Below are positions 17,221-25,721 of a stretch of 47,482 bases of DNA, piece after piece (the stretch's first letter is position 1; each line of letters starts with the position of its first letter). The stretch is from the NCBI GenBank assembly GCA_015057775.1, contig SVDT01000006.1, forward strand, positions 1 through 47,482, written 5' to 3'. The translations under genes were made by a program, and so were the position numbers. A model generated the notes under the pieces. That model was not told the DNA's origin. It worked only from the letters and a program-made list of their open reading frames with translations, and did no database searches. This stretch comes from Paenibacillaceae bacterium (GTDB lineage Bacteria > Bacillota > Clostridia > Lachnospirales > Lachnospiraceae).

Positions 17221-18306
17221 CTATCCTCTGACACGAACGGATTTCCGTTCCACTGCCTCTGAATCAAAAAGATAATTTCCGTTAAAATAGGGATTTTCAA
17301 TCATGCGTATCATGTTTTCCGCTGCTTTTTTTCCCAGTGCCTCCATGGGGTGGGGAAATGAAGTAATGGGTACCTCTCCCAGTGACGCAAGCTCCGAATT
17401 ATCAATGCTAACCAGGGATAGATCTTCGGGAATCATAATCCCCCTTTTCATGCAGATGCCCGACAGCAGATAAGCTACCTCATCGTTATAACAGACCAGT
17501 GCCGTACAATCTTTTAACCGGTCAAACAGATAATCCGACCAGGCTTCCAGATCATTCTGGCTCTCCGAATCAATCCAGACAATCCCCCTTCTGTCTATGC
17601 TGATACCAGCCTGTTTCATTGCCTTTACAAACCCCAGATAACGAAGATGCCCCTGTCCGTCATCACATTTAAAGATCCCCCCGATCTTTTTGTGCCCTGC
17701 ATGAATCAGATACTCGACCGCTTTTTTGGTCACCAGTTCATCATGGAGAGCTACACAGGGAAATGACAGCTGGGGATAACTGCTGTTAAAAAACAGGACG
17801 GGCAACTGCTGTTTTGCCAGCCTGAGGTAGGAATCCAGATTGGGATTTGGCAGCGCACTTTTTGCCGGTTCTACAATCAGCCCGTCTATAAATCCTTTTT
17901 CTAACAGCTTATCAAGAATTTCTCCTTCTTTTTCGATTCTGTTTCCTGTAAATGCCACCTGCATGGTATAGCCTGCTTTTGACAATGTCTTTTCAATCCC
18001 TTTTAATACGGGAGGAAAAATATAGCTGTCTACATAGGTACTGATTACTGCAATGTTCTGGTAGCGTTCTTTTCTCACTTCCCGGTTTCCCACTCCTAAA
18101 TAAGTTCCGCTTCCCCGAATTCTGGTCAGCATGTTTTTCTGTTCCAATACATCAATGGCATGACGGACCGTCTGCCTGCTGAGTTCAAATTCACGGCTTA
18201 GTTCGTTCTCTGACGGCAGCTTATCCCCAGTTTGGAACACTCCGTTTTGGATCTGCTCCATGACCCAGTTTACAACAGCCATATATTTTGCTTCCTGCGA
18301 CTGCAT
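17221..18306 (-). CDS. araR: AraR-like GntR/LacI hybrid repressor
   Basis: 361 residues. The N-terminal winged helix is GntR type (about 5-72; FQTGDKLPSENELSREFELS and TVRHAIDVLEQ), whereas the rest (about 82-355) is the LacI/periplasmic-binding sugar-sensing fold (NIAVISTYVDSYIFPPVLKGIE, CYNDEVAYLLSGICMKRG, DLSLVSIDNSELA). This combination is the hallmark of Bacillus AraR, which releases DNA on binding L-arabinose. It sits 21 bases behind the permease gene, so its own operon is a likely target, and a palindrome resembling an AraR box lies at the operon promoter. The bound sugar could be arabinose, galactose or xylose. Confidence 0.85.
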   Translation of the reverse strand: MQSQEAKYMAVVNWVMEQIQNGVFQTGDKLPSENELSREFELSRQTVRHAIDVLEQKNMLTRIRGSGTYLGVGNREVRKERYQNIAVISTYVDSYIFPPVLKGIEKTLSKAGYTMQVAFTGNRIEKEGEILDKLLEKGFIDGLIVEPAKSALPNPNLDSYLRLAKQQLPVLFFNSSYPQLSFPCVALHDELVTKKAVEYLIHAGHKKIGGIFKCDDGQGHLRYLGFVKAMKQAGISIDRRGIVWIDSESQNDLEAWSDYLFDRLKDCTALVCYNDEVAYLLSGICMKRGIMIPEDLSLVSIDNSELASLGEVPITSFPHPMEALGKKAAENMIRMIENPYFNGNYLFDSEAVERKSVRVRG

Positions 18307-18327
18307 CTTCTCTCCTACTGTCTTAGA

Positions 18328-19494
18328 TTATTTTTTTCTTTTGGATAATAAGTCAACCGTAACCGCTCCTAATAATACAGCTCCTTTTACGATTTTCTGA
18401 ATATCCGTAGACCAGCCGTAAAGAGACATTCCGTTGTTTAAGATTCCCATGATAAATGCTCCAACTACCGCTCCTATGATGGTTCCAATTCCTCCTGAAG
18501 TGGCAGCACCTCCAATATAACAGGAAGCAATGGCGTCCATTTCAAACTGATCCCCTGCTTTCGGTGTTGCTGATGCATTTCGTGCAGAAAGCACAATTCC
18601 TGCAATTGCACACATAATTCCCATGTTGGTATAAACCCAGAAGAAAACTTTTTCTGTATTAATACCGGACAGACGGGCTGCTTTTGCATTTCCGCCTAGT
18701 GCATAGATCTGCCTTCCTGCTACAGTCTTGCTGGTAATAAAGTGGTACAGAGCAACCAGAAGTCCCATAATGACGAGAACAAAGGGAATTCCGTTGTAAC
18801 GTGCCAGTTTATAGAAGAAAAACCACACAATTATCATGATTACTCCCACCTTGACAATTGTCTGCCACAGTGGATTGACCGGAAAATCGTATTTCTTTTT
18901 TGTTTTTATACTTCTGATTTCCGATATGATAATAAAGGCAAATGCAATCAGCGCTGCTCCTATGGATACCAGATCAAGGGTTCCCCCACCAAAGGGTATT
19001 TTAACAGTTGGAAGAAAGCCTGCGCCTATGTATGTATAATTTGCCGGAAGAGGACCTTTGGTCTGCGCCTTTAACAGCGTATAGGTAAGTCCGCGCCCCA
19101 TAAGCATGGTTGCAAGTGTAACAATAAAGGGAGGTATGGAAAGCTTTGAAACAAAAAAGCCAACAAACATACCGGAAAGGGTACCAATGGCAAGAGCTGC
19201 AAGAATCGCAACCCACATGCTGGTTTTATAGTCTACAATCATAATTCCTACAACTGCTCCGCATACGGCAACAATGGAGCCGACCCCCAGATCGATGTTA
19301 CCGGTGAGAACGCAAAGAAGCATGCCTACCGCCAGAATTACAATATAGCTGTTCTGCATGATTAAATTGTTAATGTTTGCCGGTGACATATTCTTACCGC
19401 CGGTCATTGCAGCAAAGATTAAGAAAACCACGATTAGAGCCAGAATCATACCATACTGCTTCATGTTTATATTAACTGTTTTCTTCTTATCCAT
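18328..19494 (-). CDS. gguB: Multiple-monosaccharide ABC transporter permease
   Basis: 388 residues from the ATG at 19494, chosen over an in-frame ATG 36 bases upstream because the AAGGAAG ribosome site lies between them and the chosen start is two bases after the ATPase stop. It is a BPD_transp_2-type permease with about nine or ten membrane segments and the characteristic signature GNAKAARLSGINTEKV plus SCYIGGAATSGGIGTIIGA. The extended loop near ISEIRSIKTKKKYDF is typical of the GguB/MmsB branch rather than RbsC. It forms the channel for the ChvE-like binding protein and GguA-like ATPase encoded upstream. Confidence 0.92.
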   Translation of the reverse strand: MDKKKTVNINMKQYGMILALIVVFLIFAAMTGGKNMSPANINNLIMQNSYIVILAVGMLLCVLTGNIDLGVGSIVAVCGAVVGIMIVDYKTSMWVAILAALAIGTLSGMFVGFFVSKLSIPPFIVTLATMLMGRGLTYTLLKAQTKGPLPANYTYIGAGFLPTVKIPFGGGTLDLVSIGAALIAFAFIIISEIRSIKTKKKYDFPVNPLWQTIVKVGVIMIIVWFFFYKLARYNGIPFVLVIMGLLVALYHFITSKTVAGRQIYALGGNAKAARLSGINTEKVFFWVYTNMGIMCAIAGIVLSARNASATPKAGDQFEMDAIASCYIGGAATSGGIGTIIGAVVGAFIMGILNNGMSLYGWSTDIQKIVKGAVLLGAVTVDLLSKRKK

Positions 19495-19496
19495 CT

Positions 19497-21044
19497 TTAT
19501 TCTTCCTTTCCGTTGTCTTCCATGATACACTTCATAATCTTTTCCTGTGAAACCTCTTCCCTGGTAAGTTCTCCGCAGATATGCCCTCCGTTAATAACAT
19601 AGATGCGGTCACAGGTTCCGATTAACTCCTGAAGCTCCGACGATATGACAAGAATGGCTTTCCCTGCCTTTGCCAGATCATTGATGATGCAGTATATTTC
19701 ATACTTTGCACCAATGTCAATGCCCCGGGTGGGTTCATCAAGAATCAGGATATCAGGCTGAGTCAGCATCCATTTTGCCAGGACCACCTTTTGCTGATTT
19801 CCTCCGGACAGTGAGCTGACTGACTGGTTGATGGAATTCGTCTTAACATTAATTTTCTTCCGGTAGTTTTCTGCGGAAATGATTTCATCATTCTTGTTCA
19901 CAATTCCCTTTTTAGAAAAGAAGTTTCTAAGAGCTGCCAGCGTCATATTTCCTTTTACAGTGTCTATGAGGATCAGGCCGTAATTTTTTCGGTCTTCCGA
20001 AACATATGCCAGCTTGTTATTAATGGCATCCCTGACATTTCTTATGAGAACCTGCTTTCCGTTTATCTTAATGGTTCCGCTGATTTTCTGTCCATAGGAT
20101 CTACCGAAAAGGCTCATTGCCAGTTCCGTTCTTCCTGCGCCCATCAGTCCGGCAAATCCCACTACCTCACCGGCTTTAACATGAAAGGATACATCCTGAA
20201 TGACATGACGGTCCGGATCGTCCGGATGATACGCATTCCAGCTTTCTACCTCAAATATGTTATCTTTGATTTCACTGGTCCGCTCCGGGTAACGATTAGT
20301 CAGTTCCCTTCCTACCATCCCCTTTATGATCCGGTCTTCATTGATTTCATCTTTCCCCTTATCCAGAGTCTCAATGGTTTTTCCATCTCTGATTACGGTA
20401 ATGGAATCCGCAACATAGCTGATTTCATTCAGCTTATGGGAGATCATAATACAGGTGATTCCATGCTTTTTCAGTTCCAGCATAATGTTTAAAAGACGCT
20501 TGCTCTCTTCATCGTTTAACGCTGCTGTCGGTTCATCTAAGATCAGAAGCTCCACCTGCTTTGCCATTGCCCTTGCAATCTCTATCAGCTGCTGTTTGCC
20601 AACTCCAAGGCTGCTTACCGGCACATTTAAGTTTTCATTCTCAAGTCCCACCTTTGCCAGCATTTCCTGTGCCCGCTTATGGGTTTTGGTCCAGTCAATG
20701 ACTCCTTTTTTTCCTGTCTGCTCATTTCCCAGGAAAACATTCTCCGCCACTGACAGATAGGGGCTTAATGCCAGCTCCTGATGAATAATTACAATCCCCT
20801 TTGCCTCGCTTTGTTTAATGTTATGGAACTGGCACACTGCTCCGTGATAGACAATATCACCGCTGTAGGTTCCATAAGGATAAACACCGGAGAGTACGTT
20901 CATAAGCGTAGACTTTCCGGCACCGTTTTCTCCGCAGAGAGCATGGATTTCCCCGCGTTTCACCTTGATATTCACATCATCTAGTGCCTTTACACCATAA
21001 AATTCTTTGGTGATGTGATTCATCTCCAGGATATAATCGGCCAT
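19497..21044 (-). CDS. gguA: Multiple-monosaccharide ABC transporter, double ATPase
   Basis: 515 residues with two ABC domains, as in RbsA/MglA/GguA. The first has Walker [10 protein letters not shown] (38-46), signature SSLGVGKQQ and Walker [12 protein letters not shown]. The second has the degenerate Walker [10 protein letters not shown] normal for these transporters, signature SLSGGNQQK and [12 protein letters not shown]. Supplies ATP hydrolysis for sugar import. It follows the binding-protein gene by 79 bases that hold a stable hairpin, and runs into the permease gene with almost no gap. Specificity is set by the binding protein, not by this subunit. Confidence 0.95.
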   Translation of the reverse strand: MADYILEMNHITKEFYGVKALDDVNIKVKRGEIHALCGENGAGKSTLMNVLSGVYPYGTYSGDIVYHGAVCQFHNIKQSEAKGIVIIHQELALSPYLSVAENVFLGNEQTGKKGVIDWTKTHKRAQEMLAKVGLENENLNVPVSSLGVGKQQLIEIARAMAKQVELLILDEPTAALNDEESKRLLNIMLELKKHGITCIMISHKLNEISYVADSITVIRDGKTIETLDKGKDEINEDRIIKGMVGRELTNRYPERTSEIKDNIFEVESWNAYHPDDPDRHVIQDVSFHVKAGEVVGFAGLMGAGRTELAMSLFGRSYGQKISGTIKINGKQVLIRNVRDAINNKLAYVSEDRKNYGLILIDTVKGNMTLAALRNFFSKKGIVNKNDEIISAENYRKKINVKTNSINQSVSSLSGGNQQKVVLAKWMLTQPDILILDEPTRGIDIGAKYEIYCIINDLAKAGKAILVISSELQELIGTCDRIYVINGGHICGELTREEVSQEKIMKCIMEDNGKEE

Positions 21045-21079
21045 CTTTCCAACTCCTTTTCTTTTTATCCTTCACGAAA

Positions 21080-21110
21080 ACAGGCGGCAGTCTTTTCCAC
21101 CGCCGCCTGT
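21080..21110 (-). other. Intergenic hairpin between binding-protein and ATPase genes
   Basis: Perfect 9-base G/C-rich arms ACAGGCGGC and GCCGCCTGT with a 13-base loop, followed on the minus strand by only TTTT. Such hairpins between binding-protein and membrane-component genes typically act as partial terminators or block 3' exonucleases, giving more binding protein than transporter. Confidence 0.7.
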
Positions 21111-21123
21111 ATGTACGTCTCTG

Positions 21124-22314
21124 CTACTGTGCCAGCTGTTGTTCTGTATAATAACCGCCATCAATAATGATCTTTTTATAATTGTCCTTGTCAACTGCAA
21201 CCGGTGTACACAGATAAGAAGGAACTACCACCTTACCATTGTTATACTGGGTTGTATCGTTAATTTCAGGTTTTCCGCCTTCTAACACTGCCTGAACCAT
21301 GGTTACGCATTTTTCAGCAAGAAGTCTGGTGTCCTTGTAAATGGACATGGTCTGATAACCGGAAATAACATTTTTTACAGCCATTAATTCCGCATCCTGA
21401 CCAGTGATCAAAGGCCAGTCAACACCTACTTTATAGCCTGCTCCCTCTAATGCAGCCTTGCAGCCATATGCAAAACCATCAAATGCAGATGCACAGATAT
21501 CCAGCTTTTTGTCTGCATAGAAGCCAGTTAAGTAGTTCTCACAGTTTTGCTGAGCTGTTTCCTGAGACCATCTTAAGATACAGGTATCTTCAAAGGAAGT
21601 ACGTCCGGATTCGCATTTTAAGGTTCCGTCATCCAGATATGGCTTTAATACTTCCATTAACCCGTTATAGAGGAACAATGCGTTGTTATCATCAGGAGAT
21701 CCCATAAAGAATTCGATGGTATAGGATTTTCCTTCTGATTTTGCCTTATCTAACTGCTTAGATTCTTTGATGTAATTACCAATGGCTGTACCTACGCCCT
21801 TGTTATCAAAGGTTGCATAATAGGAAACAGCATCTGTATCCATCAGCAGACGGTCATAGGCAATAATCGGAATTCCGGCGCTCTTGGCCTGAGCTTCCAC
21901 GTTGACCAGAGCTGAGGAGTCGATGGATGCAATTACCAGACACTTAACACCAGAAGCAATCATGTTTTCAATCTGAGAAACCTGCATCTGGACATCATCC
22001 TCTGCATACTGTAAATCCACCTGATATCCAAGGGCTTCCAGCTGTTTCTTCATGTTTGCACCGTCATTGATCCAGCGCTCAGAAGACTGGGTTGGCATAG
22101 CCACGCCTACTTTTCCGCCGCTTCCCGCTGCTTTTGCTGCTTCTGTTGTTGCTGCAGCCGCAGCGGTTGTTGCAGCTGTGGTTTCTGCTGCTTTGGTCTC
22201 TGCCGCTTTGGTTGCCGCCGTGGTTGCAGTTGTCTGAGACGAGCTGCATCCAAATAATGCAGATGCCGCCAACACTGCACTAAGCATGACTCCAAGTACT
22301 CTTCGTTTCATCAT
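21124..22314 (-). CDS. chvE: ChvE-like sugar-binding lipoprotein
   Basis: 396 residues. Lipoprotein signal peptide with lipobox LFGC (Cys at residue 23), then a low-complexity Ala/Thr/Lys/Glu linker (about 27-65) that tethers the domain to the membrane, then a type-1 periplasmic-binding fold: VGVAMPTQSSERWINDGANMKKQLEALGY, IIAYDRLLMDTDAV and ITGQDAELMAVKNVISGYQTMSIYKD. The last motifs are those of ChvE/xylose-galactose-arabinose binders. It is the first and presumably most abundant product of the operon, with GGAGGG before two adjacent ATGs. The ligand is an aldopentose or aldohexose by family; which one is not decided. Confidence 0.92.
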   Translation of the reverse strand: MMKRRVLGVMLSAVLAASALFGCSSSQTTATTAATKAAETKAAETTAATTAAAAATTEAAKAAGSGGKVGVAMPTQSSERWINDGANMKKQLEALGYQVDLQYAEDDVQMQVSQIENMIASGVKCLVIASIDSSALVNVEAQAKSAGIPIIAYDRLLMDTDAVSYYATFDNKGVGTAIGNYIKESKQLDKAKSEGKSYTIEFFMGSPDDNNALFLYNGLMEVLKPYLDDGTLKCESGRTSFEDTCILRWSQETAQQNCENYLTGFYADKKLDICASAFDGFAYGCKAALEGAGYKVGVDWPLITGQDAELMAVKNVISGYQTMSIYKDTRLLAEKCVTMVQAVLEGGKPEINDTTQYNNGKVVVPSYLCTPVAVDKDNYKKIIIDGGYYTEQQLAQ

Positions 22315-22341
22315 TTCATACCCTCCTAATAATTACATTTT

Positions 22342-22369
22342 AGTATATACAATTTGCACATATTGCAAA
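22342..22369 (-). promoter_or_regulatory. Promoter of the chvE-gguAB-araR operon
   Basis: Minus-strand -10 TATACT (22342-22347) with -35 TTTGCA (22364-22369), spacer 16. The -35 and most of the spacer are inside a perfect palindrome, so repressor binding would directly block polymerase. Confidence 0.6.
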
Positions 22370-22370
22370 T
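22352..22370. promoter_or_regulatory. Candidate AraR-type operator
   Basis: ATTTGCA-CATAT-TGCAAAT, perfect 7-base arms. Bacillus AraR boxes have ATTTG...CAAAT ends; this one shares the outer bases but has a wider centre. It overlaps the operon promoter, and an AraR-like gene is in the operon. Confidence 0.55.
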
Positions 22371-22384
22371 ATGTATTTTGTTTG

Positions 22385-22405
22385 ATTCGACATGTTTTGT
22401 CGAAT
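22385..22405. promoter_or_regulatory. Second perfect palindrome upstream of chvE
   Basis: ATTCGACA-TGTTT-TGTCGAAT, perfect 8-base arms, centred 34 bases upstream of the first palindrome. It is of different sequence, so it is probably the site of another regulator. The remaining stretch 22406-22618 is A/T-rich and I see nothing else in it. Confidence 0.5.
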
Positions 22406-22618
22406 TGTGGCAGATATAGAATGTGACATTTGTTGTAATATCTTTTTCAACATTCATTTTTATGGTTATTTTTACCAAATTCAGTTATAAATCAAATATA
22501 TAATTTCATCAATGTTTTGTCAATACATTTTTTAACATTTTAAGTATTTTTATTAAGTTGTCTATACAACTATGCGTAATTGATCGGTTTCATACGACAA
22601 TTTTAGACATGAAATTAC

Positions 22619-22654
22619 AAAAAAATGGCTCGTTCTTATAATTAAGAACAAGCC
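22619..22654 (-). terminator. Terminator after the AraC-type regulator
   Basis: GGCTTGTTCTTA pairs with TAAGAACGAGCC (one G-T pair) around a 4-base loop, followed by ATTTTTTT on the minus strand; 32 bases past the gene end. Confidence 0.9.
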
Positions 22655-22686
22655 GTTAAATTATTTCCTTATCATATAAATTCTCT

Positions 22687-23535
22687 TTAATAAATAACAT
22701 GAAGCTTTTTATCGTACGCATTTCCCAAAAGGGTATCTACGTAAGCTGATGGGGTAAATCCAGACATTTTAACAAACTCCTTTATGAAGTGGGATTGATC
22801 ATAATATCCGGATACCAGTGCGGCATCTGCTCCATTTGCACAGTGAATGGTTTCTACCAGTCTGCTCACTGATTTCTGAAAGCGGATAAACCTGATCAGA
22901 TTTTTGGGATTCATGCCAAAATCTTCGTGGATTTTCTGATTTAAATATCGCTCCGAATAGCCTGTATAGCTGCTTAACTCCGAAAGTTTCAGACTTCCGT
23001 CTGACTTTAGTATCTGTTGGTGTATTACGTATTTCAGGCTGTTTTTATCTTCGGCATGATTAAAAAAATATTTCAGATAAAAATCAAGAAATACTTCTGT
23101 TTTTTCATGAAAGGATCCAGCCTCATACATACGCTCCAGCAGCCCTTCCCGTTCTCCTGAACTGGTCAGCATATCTTCCAGACTGATCTCATTATTCACC
23201 AGTTCATTAAGCTTCACGTTACCAGCAACCGGATTGACCCCCGGAAGAAAGCGGACCCCAAAATACTGGCAGTTCAATTCAGTTTTCGCCGTTCCTTTTT
23301 CTAACAGGGTGCCTGCTGCTTTGGCTTTCATTACTCCATCCTTTTCCCAGAACAGCATATCAATACAGGCATCCGGAATCACTCCCATATGGTCTGATTC
23401 GGCAGTAAACTGATAAAAATGAGAAAGATTATATTTCATAATACATTTTTTAGAATAGTTTGTGGTTGCCAGCACAAACTCAGGCTGTCGGGGACTCAGT
23501 GCCGGAACATTTTCTTTTCTCCATTCATTACTCAT
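22687..23535 (-). CDS. AraC-family transcriptional regulator
   Basis: 282 residues. The N-terminal region (about 30-125; VIPDACIDMLFWEKDG, AAGTLLEKG, YFGVRFLPG) matches the effector-domain type often placed before AraC helices. The C-terminal double helix-turn-helix (about 178-272) reads LKLSELSSYTGYSERYLNQKIHE and AALVSGYYDQSHFIKEF, with the conserved closing SGFTPSAY. It is transcribed away from the RidA-to-permease operon across a 292-base shared region, so it is the likely local activator of that operon. Inducer unknown, presumably the amino acid or amine the operon degrades. GGAG precedes the ATG. Confidence 0.9.
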   Translation of the reverse strand: MSNEWRKENVPALSPRQPEFVLATTNYSKKCIMKYNLSHFYQFTAESDHMGVIPDACIDMLFWEKDGVMKAKAAGTLLEKGTAKTELNCQYFGVRFLPGVNPVAGNVKLNELVNNEISLEDMLTSSGEREGLLERMYEAGSFHEKTEVFLDFYLKYFFNHAEDKNSLKYVIHQQILKSDGSLKLSELSSYTGYSERYLNQKIHEDFGMNPKNLIRFIRFQKSVSRLVETIHCANGADAALVSGYYDQSHFIKEFVKMSGFTPSAYVDTLLGNAYDKKLHVIY

Positions 23536-23600
23536 ATTGTCCGCTCCTTTCTGCTCTGTTCTTATTTTTATAGTAAAAGAGACGCATCCTCATTGAAACA

Positions 23601-23640
23601 CAAAAGACACAAAGGGTTTAGAACGCCTTCGTGTCTTTTG
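23601..23640. other. Long hairpin in the divergent regulatory region
   Basis: CAAAAGACAC-AAAGG pairs with CCTT-C-GTGTCTTTTG across a 10-base loop; outer GCATC/GATGC can extend it. It lies 65 bases upstream of the AraC-type ATG. On the plus strand a T-rich run follows about 20 bases later. Could be a leader structure of the regulator mRNA or a weak terminator. Confidence 0.45.
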
Positions 23641-23710
23641 ATGCATTTTATCACTTTCTTTTTTCAAGGTCAAGAAATATTATCATTTACCGCCTGTTAG
23701 TTCTTTCCTT

Positions 23711-23740
23711 TTGACTTCCGATTTTTACAATACCTGTATA
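23711..23740 (+). promoter_or_regulatory. Possible promoter of the Rid-permease operon
   Basis: TTGACT (23711-23716) with a poor -10 TGTATA (23735-23740) 18 bases on. The poor -10 fits an activator-dependent promoter under the divergent AraC-type protein. Confidence 0.4.
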
Positions 23741-23754
23741 CAGTAAAACAGGTA
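23731..23754. promoter_or_regulatory. Inverted repeat at the Rid operon promoter
   Basis: TACCTGT and ACAGGTA form perfect arms 10 bases apart, with a nested perfect palindrome CTGTATACAG (23734-23743). Candidate binding site for the AraC-type or another regulator. Confidence 0.45.
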
Positions 23755-23774
23755 GAATGACAAAAAAGACAGCG

Positions 23775-23808
23775 AGGTCTTATGATTCCATATCATAAGG
23801 CTTTTTTT
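23775..23808 (+). terminator. Intrinsic terminator in the leader of the Rid operon
   Basis: CTTATGAT (23779-23786) and ATCATAAG (23792-23799) pair around TCCAT, extended by G-C and wobble pairs, then TTTTTTT (23802-23808). It sits just before the GGAGG of the first gene. An alternative stem AAGAC (23766-23770)/GTCTT (23777-23781) would use the same 5' arm, so an attenuator is possible. Confidence 0.7.
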
Positions 23809-23827
23809 AATGAAAGGAGGTACATAG

Positions 23828-24220
23828 GTGAAACGTATCAACTTTTCCTCCGGTGCTCCACTAGAAGAGCTGGTGGGATACTCAAGAATGGTAAAAGTCG
23901 GAGAACATATTTATATCGGGGGCACTACTGCCGTCCTGCCGGACGGAACAGTCCACGGTGATACAGCACTGGAACAGGCGGATTATATTTTCAGGAAGTT
24001 TATTAACTTGTTAAATGAGGCAGGAGCAAATGCCAGTGATGTTATAAAAATTAAGGCTTATGTAACAGATATGAGTTTTGCTAAGGAAGTGGGGGAAGCC
24101 TACTCCCCTTATTTTAAAGAAGTCCGTCCTTTGTTTACCATGGTCGAGACACCCAAACTTAACCGCCCGTCTCAAATGGTTGAGATTGAGCTGGAAGCGT
24201 TCATAACTGATGAAAATTAA
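23828..24220 (+). CDS. Rid-family (YjgF/YER057c/UK114) protein
   Basis: 130 residues, GTG start seven bases after GGAGG. The fold is clear: YSRMVKVGEHIYIGGTTAV, the helix QADYIFRKFINLLNEAGANASDVIKIKAYVTDM and the closing strand MVEIELEAF. RidA itself hydrolyses reactive enamines/imines from amino-acid oxidation and needs a conserved Arg (R105 in E. coli). Here the matching position appears to be F103 in RPLFTMVE, so this is a Rid subgroup without that residue and its reaction may differ. As first gene before an amine-oxidising flavoenzyme set, handling of an imine product is the natural inference. Confidence 0.92.
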   Translation: MKRINFSSGAPLEELVGYSRMVKVGEHIYIGGTTAVLPDGTVHGDTALEQADYIFRKFINLLNEAGANASDVIKIKAYVTDMSFAKEVGEAYSPYFKEVRPLFTMVETPKLNRPSQMVEIELEAFITDEN

Positions 24221-24239
24221 GAAAGAAGAGGTAAAACAT

Positions 24240-25376
24240 ATGGCTTATCCTGAGGTTGATTTTATTTATCTGAATGAAGAAGACATGGTAAAAGCAGGCG
24301 TTACGGATATGAAAGGCTGTGTAGAGGCCATGGAAGAAATGTTCCGGCTGTTAAAAGCAGGCGATTTCAGAATGGGCGGTTCCAATGCCAACTCACATGG
24401 TATTATGATGACATTTCCGGAGGCTTCTCCATTTCCAAATATGCCCACAGACGGACCCGACAGACGATTTATGGCAATGCCGGCCTACCTTGGCGGCAAA
24501 TTTGATATGGCTGGTATGAAATGGTACGGTTCTAACACAGAAAACCGAAAAAAGGGACTTCCAAGATCTATCCTTATGCTGACACTGAACGATAAGGACA
24601 CAGGCGCACCACTTGCCTATATGTCAGCAAATATTTTAAGTGCTTTCAGGACAGGAGCAGTGCCCGGGGTTGGAATCAAATATTTTTCAAAAGAAGATTC
24701 CAAAGTGGTAGGTATCATCGGACCAGGCGTTATGAGCAAAACTGCTTTTGATGCCGCAATGGCAGTCAGAGATCAGATTGAAACGGTAAAAATCAAGGGA
24801 AGAAGCCAGAAATCAGTGGACGGATTCATCCAGTATGTCAGGGAGAAATATCCCCAGATCAAAGAGCTGATTGTGGTAGATACGGATGAAGAAGCAGTCC
24901 GGGATGCGGATATAGTAAGTATTGCTACTTCAAGCCCAACCGGAGATCCTTCCCTGTATCCTTACATCAAAGAGGAATGGATCAAGCCAGGTGCCATCCT
25001 GTGCTGTCCGGCAGCTGCCAGATTTGACGATGACTTTATCTTAAACCGGGCAAGAAATGTGGCGGACAACATTCAGTTATACGAAGCCTGGGCAGAAGAA
25101 CTTCCCTATCCTTCCTACAACTCCGTTCCCATACCTGCAGTTCACTGCATGGATTTATTAAAAGACGGACTCATGAAAGCTGATCAGGTGGATGATCTGG
25201 GAGATGTACTTACCGGTAAGGTTCCTGTTCACAGAAAAGAAAATGAAATCGTGATTTATTCCGTGGGAGGAATGCCCATTGAGGATGTGGCGTGGGGGAC
25301 CATTGTTTACAGAAATGCTATGAAAAAAGGAATAGGAACGAAGCTGAACCTTTGGAAAGAACCTTACCTTGCTTAA
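24240..25376 (+). CDS. Ornithine cyclodeaminase/mu-crystallin family protein
   Basis: 378 residues from the ATG at 24240, chosen because AAGAGG lies eight bases before it; an upstream in-frame ATG lacks a site and overlaps the Rid gene. Motifs: AGMKWYGSN, SANILSAFRTGAVPGVG and the Rossmann loop VGIIGPGVMSKTA, later DADIVSIATSS. The family makes or reduces cyclic/linear imines with NAD(P): ornithine cyclodeaminase, alanine dehydrogenase, ketimine reductase. The tail (about 300-378) is longer than in classic members. From memory, some automated annotations name relatives in such operons tyramine oxidase subunit B; I cannot verify that. Acts on the imine or amino acid of this pathway by inference. 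Confidence 0.88.
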   Translation: MAYPEVDFIYLNEEDMVKAGVTDMKGCVEAMEEMFRLLKAGDFRMGGSNANSHGIMMTFPEASPFPNMPTDGPDRRFMAMPAYLGGKFDMAGMKWYGSNTENRKKGLPRSILMLTLNDKDTGAPLAYMSANILSAFRTGAVPGVGIKYFSKEDSKVVGIIGPGVMSKTAFDAAMAVRDQIETVKIKGRSQKSVDGFIQYVREKYPQIKELIVVDTDEEAVRDADIVSIATSSPTGDPSLYPYIKEEWIKPGAILCCPAAARFDDDFILNRARNVADNIQLYEAWAEELPYPSYNSVPIPAVHCMDLLKDGLMKADQVDDLGDVLTGKVPVHRKENEIVIYSVGGMPIEDVAWGTIVYRNAMKKGIGTKLNLWKEPYLA

Positions 25377-25403
25377 AAAAATTCAGGAACAGGAGCTGAC
25401 GAA

Positions 25404-25721
25404 ATGAGAATTGAAGAACACCCAATACTAGGAAAACCGGAAGAAAGAAAAGTCATTTCATTTATACACGACGGTACACCGCTTACTGGTTATGAAGGGG
25501 AACCAATTGCCATGGCTCTGGAAGCTGCAGGCATTATGATTCACCGATACACAAAAAAATACCATAAGCCAAGAGGGGTTTTCTGTGCAATCGGCCGCTG
25601 TACGGACTGCGTTATGGTTGTAGACGGCGTCCCCAATGTCAGAACCTGCATCACTCCCTTAAAAGAAGGTATGGTGATACAAACCCAGTACGGAGTATCG
25701 GCACAGGAGGAATCAACATGA
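25404..25721 (+). CDS. Small 2Fe-2S subunit of an HcnA/HypC-type dehydrogenase
   Basis: 105 residues. Plant-type ferredoxin-like fold with C61, C66, C69 and C82 (CAIGRCTDC and RTC), ligands for one 2Fe-2S cluster. The sequence FIHDGTPLTGYEGEPIAMALEAAGI is that of the N-terminal domain of sarcosine oxidase alpha and the gamma subunit of hydrogen cyanide synthase and D-hydroxyproline dehydrogenase. It would pass electrons from the flavoprotein subunits. The gene overlaps the next by four bases (ATGA), so the subunits are co-translated. Confidence 0.93.
   Translation: MRIEEHPILGKPEERKVISFIHDGTPLTGYEGEPIAMALEAAGIMIHRYTKKYHKPRGVFCAIGRCTDCVMVVDGVPNVRTCITPLKEGMVIQTQYGVSAQEEST

Noticed and set aside
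22052-22237. Ala/Val-rich plus-strand frame and a Gln-rich minus frame at 22107-22295
   Set aside because: Both are shadows of the repetitive Ala/Thr linker codons of the ChvE-like lipoprotein; the third frame has the lipobox and binding-protein motifs.
23566-23720. Possible small gene in the AraC/Rid intergenic region
   Set aside because: No frame has both a ribosome site and protein-like sequence; the region is better explained by hairpins and promoters.
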